In this document: piece by piece, positions 53,828-62,962 of the stretch
How positions within the stretch are numbered: the first letter of the stretch is position 1
Layout of the letters: each line of letters opens with the position of its first letter
Source: Romboutsia sp. CE17
Lineage (GTDB): Bacteria; Bacillota; Clostridia; Peptostreptococcales; Peptostreptococcaceae
Direction: 5' to 3'
Length of the DNA stretch: 64,000 bases
Assembly (NCBI RefSeq): GCF_012317385.1
Contig: NZ_CP051144.1
Span: 1,674,001 to 1,738,000, forward strand
Position numbers and translations under genes: made by a program
The notes under the pieces: model-generated
The model's input: the letters and a program-made list of their open reading frames with translations, nothing else
Databases searched by the model: none
Told to the model about the DNA's origin: nothing

Positions 53828-54501
53828 CTATTTATATCCTCATTCTGACAAACTAAGTTAACTATCTCTACTCCATCTATCTCATATAAATTTTTATTGA
53901 TAGATCCTTTATATTTAGAAGAATTTATTATACGTTGTGAAAGTTCATATATGTATTCAATACTTTCACTTGTAGTATTTTTCACACGCATATTAGCTTT
54001 GCCATCATAAAATACTAAGATAGCTTTTTCTATTTCTTCTTCAACGTTTCTCTTTGCATGTACTACAAGTAAATACCTGTCATTTGACTTTACATGACCA
54101 AATATAAGTAAAAATATGAATAGTATCGCACTTCCTATCCCTGCTATTGTATATTCAGATACTCCACAACAAATACCTACTACTATACACCAAAAGATAT
54201 AAACTGAATCTCTCGGATCTTTTATAGCTGTTCTAAAACGAACTATAGACAGTGCACCAACCATACCTAGAGATAAAGCTATATTATTTCCAATTACATT
54301 CATAACCATTGTAGTTACTATTGTTAACATAGAAAGTGATACGTTAAATCTTTGGCTATATACTGCCTTTGAATGAGAATATCTATATGCTAAATATATT
54401 ACTATAGATAATATTATTGATACTAAAAAATTAAGTAATATTTGTTCAATACTCATTGATGAATTGCCTTCTTGAAAGTATTTTAAAAGCATTTCTTTCA
54501 T
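53824..54501 (-). CDS. DUF4956 membrane protein
   Basis: 225 residues, about four transmembrane helices then a C-terminal soluble tail (about 150-225). The SLSMLTIVTTMVMNVIGNNIALSLGMVGALSIVRFRTAIKDPRDSVYIFW region is typical of DUF4956, which is found with VTC polyphosphate-type domains and CotH. Role in polymer or phosphate handling is inferred from context. Co-transcribed with the VTC gene (17 bases apart). Confidence 0.82.
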   Translation of the reverse strand: MKEMLLKYFQEGNSSMSIEQILLNFLVSIILSIVIYLAYRYSHSKAVYSQRFNVSLSMLTIVTTMVMNVIGNNIALSLGMVGALSIVRFRTAIKDPRDSVYIFWCIVVGICCGVSEYTIAGIGSAILFIFLLIFGHVKSNDRYLLVVHAKRNVEEEIEKAILVFYDGKANMRVKNTTSESIEYIYELSQRIINSSKYKGSINKNLYEIDGVEIVNLVCQNEDINR

Positions 54502-54518
54502 TTCTAATTTTGTCCCCC

Positions 54519-55208
54519 CTATAAGTAGCTAATAAATCTCGACATACAGTATTTACTAGCTGATGTTTGGGATTTATTAACACTATCTATTATGTCTTTT
54601 ACATAACTTAATAAAAAATTGTTGTATTTTACTTCTAGTATTGTTTTACTAGTTACCGGATTTAGAGATAGTGAAGGATTAAATATATCTATATTTGACT
54701 CACTAGACTTCAGATCACTATCTATAGTTATCCTTGTATTGTTTTCTTTAACTATATAAGCTAATCTATTATACTCTACTATACATTTTGGCCTGTATAA
54801 ATTAGTCTGCATTATAGTGTATAACCTGTCTGCAAAATCATTGTTTAGTTCTTTTAATACTTCATAGTGTCCCTCTATAAGCCTTTGAGCTATACTTTTT
54901 GGTATAGTTAATGAATATTTATGCTGGTACTCGCCTTCTTTTTGTTTAAGTTCTAACTTTAAAAATTGAGCTTTTGGATCATATGTCCTAAGTCTTATTT
55001 TTCTTCTATATTCTAGCCCATCTTCTTTATCAAAATAATCATTATTATACAATGTGTCAAAATATAATGATCTAACCATATATCCATCATCTTTATTGTA
55101 CGAATCTTGAACTAATGTTTTACATAAAATATTTTTTAAGCTCATTGCAGTAAATACATTTATTTCATACTTTTTTTCTACCCGAGTTATAACATTTTGA
55201 TCTATCAC
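54519..55208 (-). CDS. VTC domain protein (polyphosphate polymerase-like)
   Basis: 229 residues. Tunnel-fold VTC motif: RVEKKYEINVFTAMSLKN, VRSLYFDTLYNNDYFDKED, YRRKIRLRTYDPKAQFLKLELKQKEG and YNRLAYIVKENNTRITID, i.e. basic Lys/Arg and Glu lining a triphosphate tunnel. VTC4 in yeast makes polyphosphate; in bacteria such proteins accompany CotH/DUF4956. GTG at 55208 with AAGGGGGGG is preferred over a TTG 6 codons earlier. First gene of the operon. Confidence 0.82.
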   Translation of the reverse strand: MIDQNVITRVEKKYEINVFTAMSLKNILCKTLVQDSYNKDDGYMVRSLYFDTLYNNDYFDKEDGLEYRRKIRLRTYDPKAQFLKLELKQKEGEYQHKYSLTIPKSIAQRLIEGHYEVLKELNNDFADRLYTIMQTNLYRPKCIVEYNRLAYIVKENNTRITIDSDLKSSESNIDIFNPSLSLNPVTSKTILEVKYNNFLLSYVKDIIDSVNKSQTSASKYCMSRFISYL

Positions 55209-55340
55209 TTTATCCCCCCCTTTCAATCATTATATCAATATTTATTGTCATACATTGTAAAAAACAGTCGTATTTTATAAAATATTTTTTATCTAATTTG
55301 TTGTGAATTTTAACATATTTTATTTGTAATTAATATATAA

Positions 55341-55426
55341 GACAAGTGGGGTCAAACCTCTGTCCATAAGCTTTTTACTCTTTGCGCCTACGTGTGTAGT
55401 CATCTGTTTTAGAATTTCACCTCAGA
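55341..55426 (-). promoter_or_regulatory. candidate structured leader RNA of the cellulose operon
   Basis: On the minus strand, in the 5' leader about 130 bases before the VTC gene: a CTAC-ACAC-GTAG hairpin, then GCGCAAAG, a short stem, GGACAGAGG and a closing GGTGAAA / TTTGACC pairing that encloses the block. The order hairpin-GCGCAAAG recalls c-di-GMP-I (GEMM) riboswitches, where GACGCAAAG follows the first hairpin; GGACAGAG recalls the glycine aptamer. Neither consensus fits fully. The region also has an A/T-rich 12-bp hairpin at 55556-55587. Confidence 0.35.
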
Positions 55427-55698
55427 TAATATATATATAATACAACAGAATTGATTAAAGTTATAGAAACATAAATTAGTTCAATTTGTATTAATCAAGC
55501 TAATATCAAGTCTGAGCCTGAAAGAAGTTTATGCAAAATTTATATTTTAAATATAAGAAAGAATGAGACCTATTTCATTCTTTCTTAATTCAAACAAAGT
55601 CAATATTTCCTTATAAATTAATTCTATTTTCAAACTTTTTATTCATATCCAATCAAAACATAGTTATAATTATATTGAAAGGGGTGTTTCTAAAAAAT

Positions 55699-56385
55699 AT
55701 GTTAGCTTATTATATAAATTTAATATTATTCATAATATCACTATTAACTTTAATTTACTTTACATATAAACCTGTAAAAAATTATAGATTAATATTTAAA
55801 ATTATAACTAGTATTTTATTTATTTCCACTGGAATAATATCTTACTTACATTCACAAGGTGATTTTTACTACTTTATACTACTAATAATAGGTCTTATTT
55901 TTTCTTTATTTGGAGATATACTCCTTGTACCCAAGATAAATACTCGCACTGGAGAACTAACAAAAATGTTTCTCTATGGACTTATTAGTTTTTCAATTAC
56001 TCATATAATGTATGTTTTAGCCTTTATTCATGTGTGTTCATTTAATTGGACAGATTTAATTATAGTCTTTATAATATCATCTTTAATTATATACACTTTA
56101 AAACATAATAAAAATATTAACTTTAAAAATATGTTTATACCTACATATGTATATTCATATTTAATATGTTTGATGGTATTTGAATCTTTTAAAGTTACAC
56201 TCTTATCTTTAAATGAATATAGCTCGTCTTTACTTTTATTGGGATCTCTTTTATTTGTATTTTCTGATATAATTTTAGCATTTATATTATTTTACAATAA
56301 ACCCAGCAAGGTTTTATCAGGGTTAAATTTATTAACTTATTACATAGGACAATTACTTATAGCATCTACCTTACTATTTTTATAA
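55699..56385 (+). CDS. YhhN family membrane protein (lysoplasmalogenase-like)
   Basis: 228 residues, about eight short transmembrane helices. LIFSLFGDILLVP (about residues 68-80, acidic residue in a helix), GLISFSITHIMYVLAF and LLLGSLLFVFSDIILAF match PF07947 YhhN, whose members include mammalian TMEM86B lysoplasmalogenase. Clostridia make plasmalogens, so a lysoplasmalogenase role is plausible but unproven. The start is uncertain: ATG at 55699 is used, GAAAGGGG lies ~15 bases before it. Confidence 0.72.
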   Translation: MLAYYINLILFIISLLTLIYFTYKPVKNYRLIFKIITSILFISTGIISYLHSQGDFYYFILLIIGLIFSLFGDILLVPKINTRTGELTKMFLYGLISFSITHIMYVLAFIHVCSFNWTDLIIVFIISSLIIYTLKHNKNINFKNMFIPTYVYSYLICLMVFESFKVTLLSLNEYSSSLLLLGSLLFVFSDIILAFILFYNKPSKVLSGLNLLTYYIGQLLIASTLLFL

Positions 56386-56605
56386 ATTATATATACATAA
56401 AATTTTATAAGATACATCCTATTAAATATTGTTACTTGAATTTTTATATTTTAATTCTAATATAATGAGTAATTATATTATTTTAATTTTATATAAAGAA
56501 TATATACTTATATAAAATTAAATATAGGATATCTTTTTTCATGTTCATTTAATTAATTTATTAACTAAACTTTATATAGTAAATAAAAGCTTTTTATTAT
56601 ACTTA

Positions 56606-57379
56606 TTATCTCTTATTTATAAATCCTTCTTCACACAATTGTTCCAATGAATTCTTAAGTTCCTCAACATCTACTATTTCCAAGGAAATACTAACATCTT
56701 TATTTTTAAATCTAACTAATTCCATAAGACTTCTAATATCTATATTCCCTCTATCTATACCAAAATGACTATCCTCTTGCCCGTAATTATTATGAACATG
56801 TATATGACCTATTTTATTTCCTAATGCTTCTATCCAATCCTCTATATCAATTTTAGAACAAACATTAGCATGTCCCAAATCTAAGCATGCATCAAAATTC
56901 TTTTTATTAGCATTATTTAATATTTCTCTTATAAGAACATAGTCCCATTCCAATACATTCTCTAAATGAAAATTAATATTTTCATCCTTGCCTATAAAAA
57001 AATCATTCCAAAACTTGCCTGTATTACTTATCCATTCTTCGTAAGTATATAATTTTGGAACATAACTATTATGATAAACTATTTTTTTAGCATTAAATTC
57101 TTTAGCTACTTCATAAGCTTGATCAAATCTTTTTCTAGTTATTTTAGCTATTTCATAATCTCTACTACCAGCTGATAGATCTGCAAAAGGCCCATGAATT
57201 GAAATATTTATATCATTTAATAAGCTTCCCCAATCTTTTTTATATTCTTTTATAAATGCTTCTTTATTGTCTAGTATAAAAGGATTTGAAAATTGAACAA
57301 TTTCAAGACCTATATTGTACTTTTCTATTATAGAAATTATCTTTTTATTTTCATCTAATTGTGATATATAAAAATCCAT
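56606..57379 (-). CDS. sugar phosphate isomerase/epimerase-type TIM barrel protein
   Basis: 257 residues of the xylose isomerase-like/AP endonuclease 2 fold. SIHGPFADLSAGSRDYE, YHNSYVPKLYTYEEW, ENVLEWDYVLIREIL, CLDLGHANV, HIHVHNNYGQEDSHFGIDRG and ISLEIVDVEE provide the His/Glu/Asp metal ligands. Substrate unknown. Alternative family calls include endonuclease IV-like or hydroxypyruvate isomerase-like. Single-gene unit. Confidence 0.8.
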   Translation of the reverse strand: MDFYISQLDENKKIISIIEKYNIGLEIVQFSNPFILDNKEAFIKEYKKDWGSLLNDINISIHGPFADLSAGSRDYEIAKITRKRFDQAYEVAKEFNAKKIVYHNSYVPKLYTYEEWISNTGKFWNDFFIGKDENINFHLENVLEWDYVLIREILNNANKKNFDACLDLGHANVCSKIDIEDWIEALGNKIGHIHVHNNYGQEDSHFGIDRGNIDIRSLMELVRFKNKDVSISLEIVDVEELKNSLEQLCEEGFINKR

Positions 57380-57546
57380 TTCTCTACTCCTTATTTCCTT
57401 ACTATATTTAAAATATAATCTTAAATTTTAACTATTAGATTAAATTTACATTATAGGTTATAATTAATATAGTATTTTTTTAAATCTGTTAACTAATTTT
57501 ATATTAATATACCTTTCTAATAATATCTACAAATAAGGAGGTTGCT

Positions 57547-58254
57547 TTGATAAATAAAATTAAATACATAGCTTTTTTACTTATATTAATTAGCTCTTTC
57601 AGTTTAGTTGGATGTAGCGACAAAGACAGTAGTATAGTTAGTTCTTCTATTACTAAAGAAGATCCGGAAAAAGAAGAACCTTTTTTTTCTTATTCTGAAA
57701 TTCCATCTAGCGTAAAAGATAAAATGCTAGGATACTCTATGCCAGAAAGCGAACCTATAAGTTTTGATACTTTATCATACTTACAATTATCATACTATGG
57801 ATTTGACGGTAAAACCCATAGAGGTGAAATGATTGTAAATAAAGAAGTTGCAGCTGAGGTAGTAGAAATATTTAAGGAACTTTATGAAGTAAAATATCCA
57901 ATTGAAAAAATAAAATTAATAGATGAATACGAAGCTAATGACGATCTTTCTATGAAAGATAATAATACCTCATCTTTTTGCTATAGAACTATTGCAAATA
58001 CTAATGTAATATCTAATCATGGAAAAGGTATGGCAATTGATATTAATCCACTTTTAAATCCTCATATAAATAATTCTAGAGGTACAGTGAGCCCTAATAC
58101 CGCTACTGATTATATTGATAGAAATCAGTCTATAAAGGGTATGATAGTAGAAAACGATGATTGCTATAATGCATTTATTAAAAGAGGATGGTCTTGGGGT
58201 GGAAATTGGAAAAATCCTGATTATCAACACTTTGAAAAAAATATAAATAATTAA
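57547..58254 (+). CDS. M15 family D,D-peptidase lipoprotein
   Basis: 235 residues with a lipoprotein signal (LVGC, Cys23) and a C-terminal M15 peptidase domain. Zinc ligands: His and Asp in SNHGKGMAIDINPLLNPH and His in YQHFEKNINN, with WSWGGNWKNPDYQ before it. Family members cleave the D-Ala end of peptidoglycan stems or endopeptidase cross-links. TTG start with AAGGAGGTTGC. A plain cell-wall remodelling role fits. It is 35 bases before the ABC-F gene. Confidence 0.85.
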   Translation: MINKIKYIAFLLILISSFSLVGCSDKDSSIVSSSITKEDPEKEEPFFSYSEIPSSVKDKMLGYSMPESEPISFDTLSYLQLSYYGFDGKTHRGEMIVNKEVAAEVVEIFKELYEVKYPIEKIKLIDEYEANDDLSMKDNNTSSFCYRTIANTNVISNHGKGMAIDINPLLNPHINNSRGTVSPNTATDYIDRNQSIKGMIVENDDCYNAFIKRGWSWGGNWKNPDYQHFEKNINN

Positions 58255-58289
58255 TATAAACTCAAAATTTTTAACTAAAGGTGATGTAA

Positions 58290-60209
58290 ATGAATTTAAT
58301 AACATTAGAAAATATAAGCAAGAGTTATTCTGAAAAAATATTATTAAAAGATATATCTCTTGGCGTTAATGAAGGTGAAAAAATAGGTTTAATCGGTGTT
58401 AATGGTACGGGTAAATCTACACTTTTAAAAATAATTGCTGGCGCTGAAGAACCTGAAACTGGCACTATAACAAAAGCTAACAAAGTTAGAGTTGAGTACT
58501 TACCTCAAAATCCAGAATATGATGAAGAATCTACTGTACTTGAACAAGTATTCAAAGGTACCTCTGCTGAAATGAAGTTACTTGGTGAATACCAAGATAT
58601 ACTAGAAAAAATAAATGTTTCTTTTGATGAAAATTTAAATAAAAAATTATTATCATTACAAGAAAAAATAGATGCCTTAAATCTTTGGGATTTAGAGAGT
58701 GAAGCTAAGGCAGTTCTTACTAAACTTGGTATAAATGATTTCAATCAAAAAATAAAAGAATTATCTGGTGGTCAAAGAAAAAGAGTTTCTCTTGCTTCTG
58801 CTCTTATAACTCCTTGTGAATTATTAATACTTGATGAGCCTACCAATCACTTAGATAATGATACTATTGACTGGTTAGAAGAATATTTAAATGCTTCTAA
58901 AGCATCACTACTAATGATAACTCACGATAGATATTTCTTAGACAGAGTTACTAATAGAATAATAGAACTTGATAAAGGTAGATTATTTAGCTATGATGGA
59001 AACTACTCTCTTTTCCTAGAAAGAAAAATGGAAAGATTAGCTATGGAGGCTAGTATGGAGGAAAAGCGTCAAACCCTTATAAGAACAGAACTTGCTTGGG
59101 TAAGAAGAGGTGCTCGTGCTAGAACTACAAAGCAAAAAGCTAGACTTCAAAGATTTGATGAATTAACTACGAGAGATGTCATTACTCCAGATGAAAAAAT
59201 GGATATATCAGTTGGTTCTTCTAGACTTGGTAATAAAATAATAGAAATACATAATATTTCTAAGTCTTTTGGTAATAAAACTGTTATAAATAACTTAGAG
59301 TATACTCTTGCTCGCCACGATAGAATCGGCATTATCGGTAAAAATGGTCAAGGTAAATCTACTCTTATAAAAATATTAAATGGAGATTTAACTCCAGATA
59401 GCGGTACAATTGAAATAGGTGAAACTGTAAAAATAGGATGCTTCACTCAAGATGATGCTCATATGGACTTAAACATGAGAGCTATAGATTATGTAAAAGA
59501 AGCAAGTGATTATATAGAAACAGCTGATGGAACTAAAATATCAGCTTCTCAAATGTGTGAAAGATTCCTATTTAATTCAACTATGCAATATACACTTATA
59601 GGAAAATTATCTGGTGGAGAAAGACGTCGACTTCATTTACTAAGAACACTTATGCAGGCTCCAAATGTTCTTTTACTAGACGAGCCTACAAATGACTTAG
59701 ATATAGAAACTCTTAATAGATTAGAAGATTACCTTGATGAGTTTAAAGGAGTTGTAATATCTGTATCACATGATAGATATTTCTTAGATAGAATTTGTAA
59801 CAAGATATTTGCTTACGAAGGAAATGGAAATATTCATATCTTCACAGGTAACTACAGTGATTATTTAGTTTATAAAGAAATTCAAGGAATTGAATTTGAA
59901 GAAGCAGAAAAAGCTGCAAAAGCTGAAGCTCCTAAAGAAGTGAAAAAAGGAAAACCTAAAAATGATAAAAAGCTTAAGTTCTCTTACAATGAACAAAGAG
60001 AATTTGATACAATTGATGATGATATAGCTAATCTTGAAAGTAAAATAGAAGAACTTGATAATAGTACCTCAAAGTTTGCTACTGATTTTACTAAACTTCA
60101 AGAAATACTTGATGAAAAAGCAAATCTTGAAAAAGAGCTTGAATTTAAATATGAAAGATGGGAATATTTAAATAACTTAGCTGAAGAAATTGCAAATTCT
60201 AAGAATTAA
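58290..60209 (+). CDS. ABC-F family ATPase, Uup-like
   Basis: 639 residues with two ABC domains: Walker A GVNGTGKST and GKNGQGKST, signatures LSGGQRKRV and LSGGERRRL, Walker B LLILDEPTNHLD and VLLLDEPTNDLD. The linker (about 240-315) and a C-terminal coiled coil (about 555-639, FKYERWEYLNNL) make it a Uup/EttA-type protein acting on ribosomes or ribosome assembly and DNA, rather than a transporter. Not an obvious antibiotic-resistance form, unlike the ABC-F gene at the right edge. Confidence 0.9.
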   Translation: MNLITLENISKSYSEKILLKDISLGVNEGEKIGLIGVNGTGKSTLLKIIAGAEEPETGTITKANKVRVEYLPQNPEYDEESTVLEQVFKGTSAEMKLLGEYQDILEKINVSFDENLNKKLLSLQEKIDALNLWDLESEAKAVLTKLGINDFNQKIKELSGGQRKRVSLASALITPCELLILDEPTNHLDNDTIDWLEEYLNASKASLLMITHDRYFLDRVTNRIIELDKGRLFSYDGNYSLFLERKMERLAMEASMEEKRQTLIRTELAWVRRGARARTTKQKARLQRFDELTTRDVITPDEKMDISVGSSRLGNKIIEIHNISKSFGNKTVINNLEYTLARHDRIGIIGKNGQGKSTLIKILNGDLTPDSGTIEIGETVKIGCFTQDDAHMDLNMRAIDYVKEASDYIETADGTKISASQMCERFLFNSTMQYTLIGKLSGGERRRLHLLRTLMQAPNVLLLDEPTNDLDIETLNRLEDYLDEFKGVVISVSHDRYFLDRICNKIFAYEGNGNIHIFTGNYSDYLVYKEIQGIEFEEAEKAAKAEAPKEVKKGKPKNDKKLKFSYNEQREFDTIDDDIANLESKIEELDNSTSKFATDFTKLQEILDEKANLEKELEFKYERWEYLNNLAEEIANSKN

Positions 60210-60211
60210 AT

Positions 60212-60247
60212 AAAAAATACTAATCTTAATAAGATTAGTATTTTTTA
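60212..60247. terminator. hairpin terminator
   Basis: AAAAAATACTAATCTT pairs with AAGATTAGTATTTTTT around 3 bases between two convergent genes. Confidence 0.8.
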
Positions 60248-60297
60248 TTTTTAAAATAATCTATTTTTTTATAAAAGAGCATATATTATAATAAACT

Positions 60298-61878
60298 TTA
60301 TTTAATAGAGCTTCTTTCATAATCAATTACTCCACCTTTAAAAGCTTTCTCTTCTCTGTATATTTTATTATCCTCGTTATATGCTTCATTTACCTCATCA
60401 ATATTTTCATGCCTTATTTCTTTGACAAATGCTATTACACTACCGAATATAATTATACCAAATGGTAATGCCATTACAATCGTTGCAGTTTGAATCATAT
60501 CAAATCCACCTGCAAATAAGAATGCTATTGTAAGTAAACTTTGTGTTACTCCTAAAACTATTTTTCTTGAATTTTTAGGTGATAATATTCCGTCACTTGC
60601 AATTACAGATAATACGTATGTTGCTGAATCTGCTGATGTTACAAAGAATGTAAACAATAAAACTATAGCTATCATACTCATTATTAATCCAGTTTCATTG
60701 AACTCATTTAATATTACAAAAAGTGCAGTTTCTGTTTTTTGTATAGCTTCTACTGCAACATCTACTGGAGCTGATATTCCTAGCGTTCCAAATACTAAGA
60801 ACCAAATCATACAAAATCCTGCTGGTACTAATAATACTCCTTTTATAAACTCTTTTATAGTTCTACCTTTTGATACTCTTGCTATGAAAATAGCAACAAA
60901 TGGAGCCCATGCAATCCACCAAGCCCAGTAAAATATTGTCCATTTAGAATGCCATTCACCTTTTGCAAATATATTAAATTTGTCAATAGTTAGTGCTTGA
61001 GCATATCCTCCAATACTGGCAATAAAGTTATTAAATAAATCTAATTTAGGAACTAACATAAATGCTCCTATAAAAAATAGTACTGCTATTCCTAAATTTA
61101 AATTTGATAATATTTTTATACCTTTTTTAACACCTGTTGTTGCTGAAACTAAGAAAAGAACTGTCATTATAGCAATTATGAATATTTGTATAAACTTTGT
61201 CTCAGGAACTCCAAATAAATAATTTAATCCACTATTTATTTGTAAAATACCCATCCCCAAAGATGTAATAATACCTGCTATAGTTACAAAAATAGTTAAT
61301 ATGTCAATGATTTTTCCAATAATACCTTTAGCACCTTTTTCTCCTATTAAAGGTATTAGAACTGAGCTTAAAAGAATTGGCTTTCCTTTTCTGAAGTGCA
61401 TATACCCAATGACAAGAGCGAGTAATGCATAACAAGCCCATGCTGAAATTCCCCAGTGTAAAAATGACTTTCTAAATGCAAATCTTACTGCTTCCTTACT
61501 TGCACCTTCTATTCCAATTGGATTTAAATAATGTGTTAGAGGTTCTGCAACTCCCCAGAACACTAGACCTATACCTATTCCCGCACTAAAAAGCATTGCA
61601 AACCAAGAAATATTTGAAAACTCCGGTTTAGAATCGTCTGCTCCAAGTTTAACATTTTTATATTTACTAAATAATAAATAAATACTAAATAAAAAGAAAA
61701 AAGCCATTAATATCATAAAGTACCATGAAAAATTTTCTGTTGCAAATTTATATGCACTATCAAAAAAAGATTTAAAACTATCAGTAAAAACTACTCCCCA
61801 TATTAGTACTACCAAAGAGATAAGGATTGTTGAATAGTAGGTTATGTTACTCCTTAAAGACTTGATTACATTTTTCAT
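60298..61878 (-). CDS. BCCT family betaine/choline/carnitine transporter
   Basis: 526 residues with 12 transmembrane helices. Conserved BCCT motifs: WFAMLFSAGIGIGLVFWGVAEPL, FRKSFLHWGISAWACYALLAL and WTIFYWAWWIAWAPFVAIFIARVSKGRTI, with the Trp-rich substrate box. Glycine-betaine-type osmoprotectant uptake driven by Na or H is the likely function (OpuD/BetP relatives). ATG at 61878 with AAGGGGGAG is preferred over an in-frame start 8 codons earlier. The adjacent BusR-like regulator and shared repeats suggest regulation by c-di-AMP. Confidence 0.92.
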   Translation of the reverse strand: MKNVIKSLRSNITYYSTILISLVVLIWGVVFTDSFKSFFDSAYKFATENFSWYFMILMAFFFLFSIYLLFSKYKNVKLGADDSKPEFSNISWFAMLFSAGIGIGLVFWGVAEPLTHYLNPIGIEGASKEAVRFAFRKSFLHWGISAWACYALLALVIGYMHFRKGKPILLSSVLIPLIGEKGAKGIIGKIIDILTIFVTIAGIITSLGMGILQINSGLNYLFGVPETKFIQIFIIAIMTVLFLVSATTGVKKGIKILSNLNLGIAVLFFIGAFMLVPKLDLFNNFIASIGGYAQALTIDKFNIFAKGEWHSKWTIFYWAWWIAWAPFVAIFIARVSKGRTIKEFIKGVLLVPAGFCMIWFLVFGTLGISAPVDVAVEAIQKTETALFVILNEFNETGLIMSMIAIVLLFTFFVTSADSATYVLSVIASDGILSPKNSRKIVLGVTQSLLTIAFLFAGGFDMIQTATIVMALPFGIIIFGSVIAFVKEIRHENIDEVNEAYNEDNKIYREEKAFKGGVIDYERSSIK

Positions 61879-61897
61879 AATAAAACTCCCCCTTTTT

Positions 61898-61925
61898 AAC
61901 AACTTATCTACCCGTCATAAGTTGT
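61898..61925. promoter_or_regulatory. inverted repeat ACAACTTAT, site 1 (BCCT leader/promoter)
   Basis: ACAACTTAT (61899-61907) and ATAAGTTGT (61917-61925), 9-bp arms with 9-base spacer, just upstream of the BCCT ribosome binding site. It recurs at 62060-62088. Confidence 0.7.
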
Positions 61926-62059
61926 CAGTTTGATTATTAATTTATAATATATTAAGATTAAAATTATTGGTTTAATTCAATTTTTAAACCATGAATAATA
62001 TAGATTGCATACAAAATTAATATAAAATTTTAATATATACTAATTTATACAATATATCT

Positions 62060-62088
62060 AACAACTTTATATTAACACATAAGTTGTT
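62060..62088. promoter_or_regulatory. inverted repeat AACAACTT, site 2 (before the BusR-like gene)
   Basis: AACAACTT (62060-62067) and AAGTTGTT (62081-62088) with 13-base spacer. Same half-sites as at 61898-61925; together they bracket the divergent promoter region, as for an auto-repressed regulator. Confidence 0.65.
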
Positions 62089-62191
62089 AAAAATCAAAAT
62101 CTTTTTATAATCAAATAAAAAACTATTAATTAATTGCTATCATGTTTATAATATTTATGATACAATTATTCACTGATAGGGGTGATTTAAT

Positions 62192-62818
62192 TTGGCAAAA
62201 AAAATATCTACTCCAGCCTATTTAAAGATATCTATTGATATTGCTTATAGAATAGTGAATGGTGATTTTTTAGAAGGAGAAAAGCTCTCTGGTCGTTCTA
62301 CTTTAGTAAGCATATACAATGTTTCACCTGAGACAATTCGTAGATCAATTGCTTTATTGAGGGACATGGATGTTGTTGAGGTAGAAGAAAAAAGTGGTAT
62401 TAGAATACGTAGTAGAGCTAATGCTTCAAAGTTTCTAGAAAAATTTAAAACTAAAAATGAATTTACATCTTTAAAAGAAGAAATTTATGGCCTAATTTAT
62501 GAAAAGAAAAAACTTGAGAAAAATTTAGAAACTAAAATTGAAAACTTGATTGAGTTTGCAACACAACTTAGAAATGTTGGTATCATTAGGCATCACGAGA
62601 GCATAGTTCAGCCTAATAGCTTAATAATCGGTAAGAATTTAGGAGAACTTAATTTTTGGCACAATACTGGTGCTACAATAATTGGCGTAAAAAGGGGCGA
62701 TGAGTTATTTGTTTCACCTGGTCCATATTTTAATATAAATGAATATGATATAATAGTTTATGTAGGTGAAAACGACGTTCTAAGCAAAGTTAAAAATTAT
62801 ATAACTTCATTAGATTAA
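62192..62818 (+). CDS. BusR-like regulator (GntR winged helix + RCK_C)
   Basis: 208 residues: GntR-type HTH (about 8-75; LSGRSTLVSIYNVSPETIRRSI), a coiled-coil linker (about 80-120) and an RCK_C/TrkA-C domain (about 125-208; NVGIIRHHESIVQPNSLIIGKNL and EYDIIVYVGEND). This is the architecture of BusR, a repressor of betaine uptake in streptococci/lactococci that binds c-di-AMP through RCK_C. Here it lies divergent from a BCCT betaine-type transporter with two matching repeats. TTG start behind GGGGTGAT. DNA- and ligand-binding are inferred. Confidence 0.82.
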   Translation: MAKKISTPAYLKISIDIAYRIVNGDFLEGEKLSGRSTLVSIYNVSPETIRRSIALLRDMDVVEVEEKSGIRIRSRANASKFLEKFKTKNEFTSLKEEIYGLIYEKKKLEKNLETKIENLIEFATQLRNVGIIRHHESIVQPNSLIIGKNLGELNFWHNTGATIIGVKRGDELFVSPGPYFNINEYDIIVYVGENDVLSKVKNYITSLD

Positions 62819-62869
62819 GACTTTATTAAGTCTATTTGTCTTTATAATGTTAATTTTCATTGCTAACAC

Positions 62870-62896
62870 AATTAACCTTATAAGGTTAATTTTTAA
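62870..62896 (+). terminator. terminator after the BusR-like gene
   Basis: AATTAACCTTA pairs perfectly with TAAGGTTAATT and is followed by TTT. A second hairpin follows. Confidence 0.65.
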
Positions 62897-62902
62897 AATT
62901 AT

Positions 62903-62937
62903 AAAAACCGTATCATTTTCTTATGATACGGTTTTTC
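62903..62937. terminator. hairpin terminator (ABC-F side)
   Basis: AAAAACCGTATCAT pairs with ATGATACGGTTTTT around 6 bases, downstream of the minus-strand ABC-F gene. Near-copy of the hairpin after xdhC. Confidence 0.8.
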
Positions 62938-62962
62938 TTAACTACTTCAATAGATTTTTTAT

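Noticed and set aside
55341-55426. Firm call of a c-di-GMP-II or glycine riboswitch in the cellulose leader
   Set aside because: No match to the c-di-GMP-II core (GGGCACUUGA... GUGCAACCG), and only a short GGACAGAG match to the glycine aptamer; kept as an unassigned structured leader.
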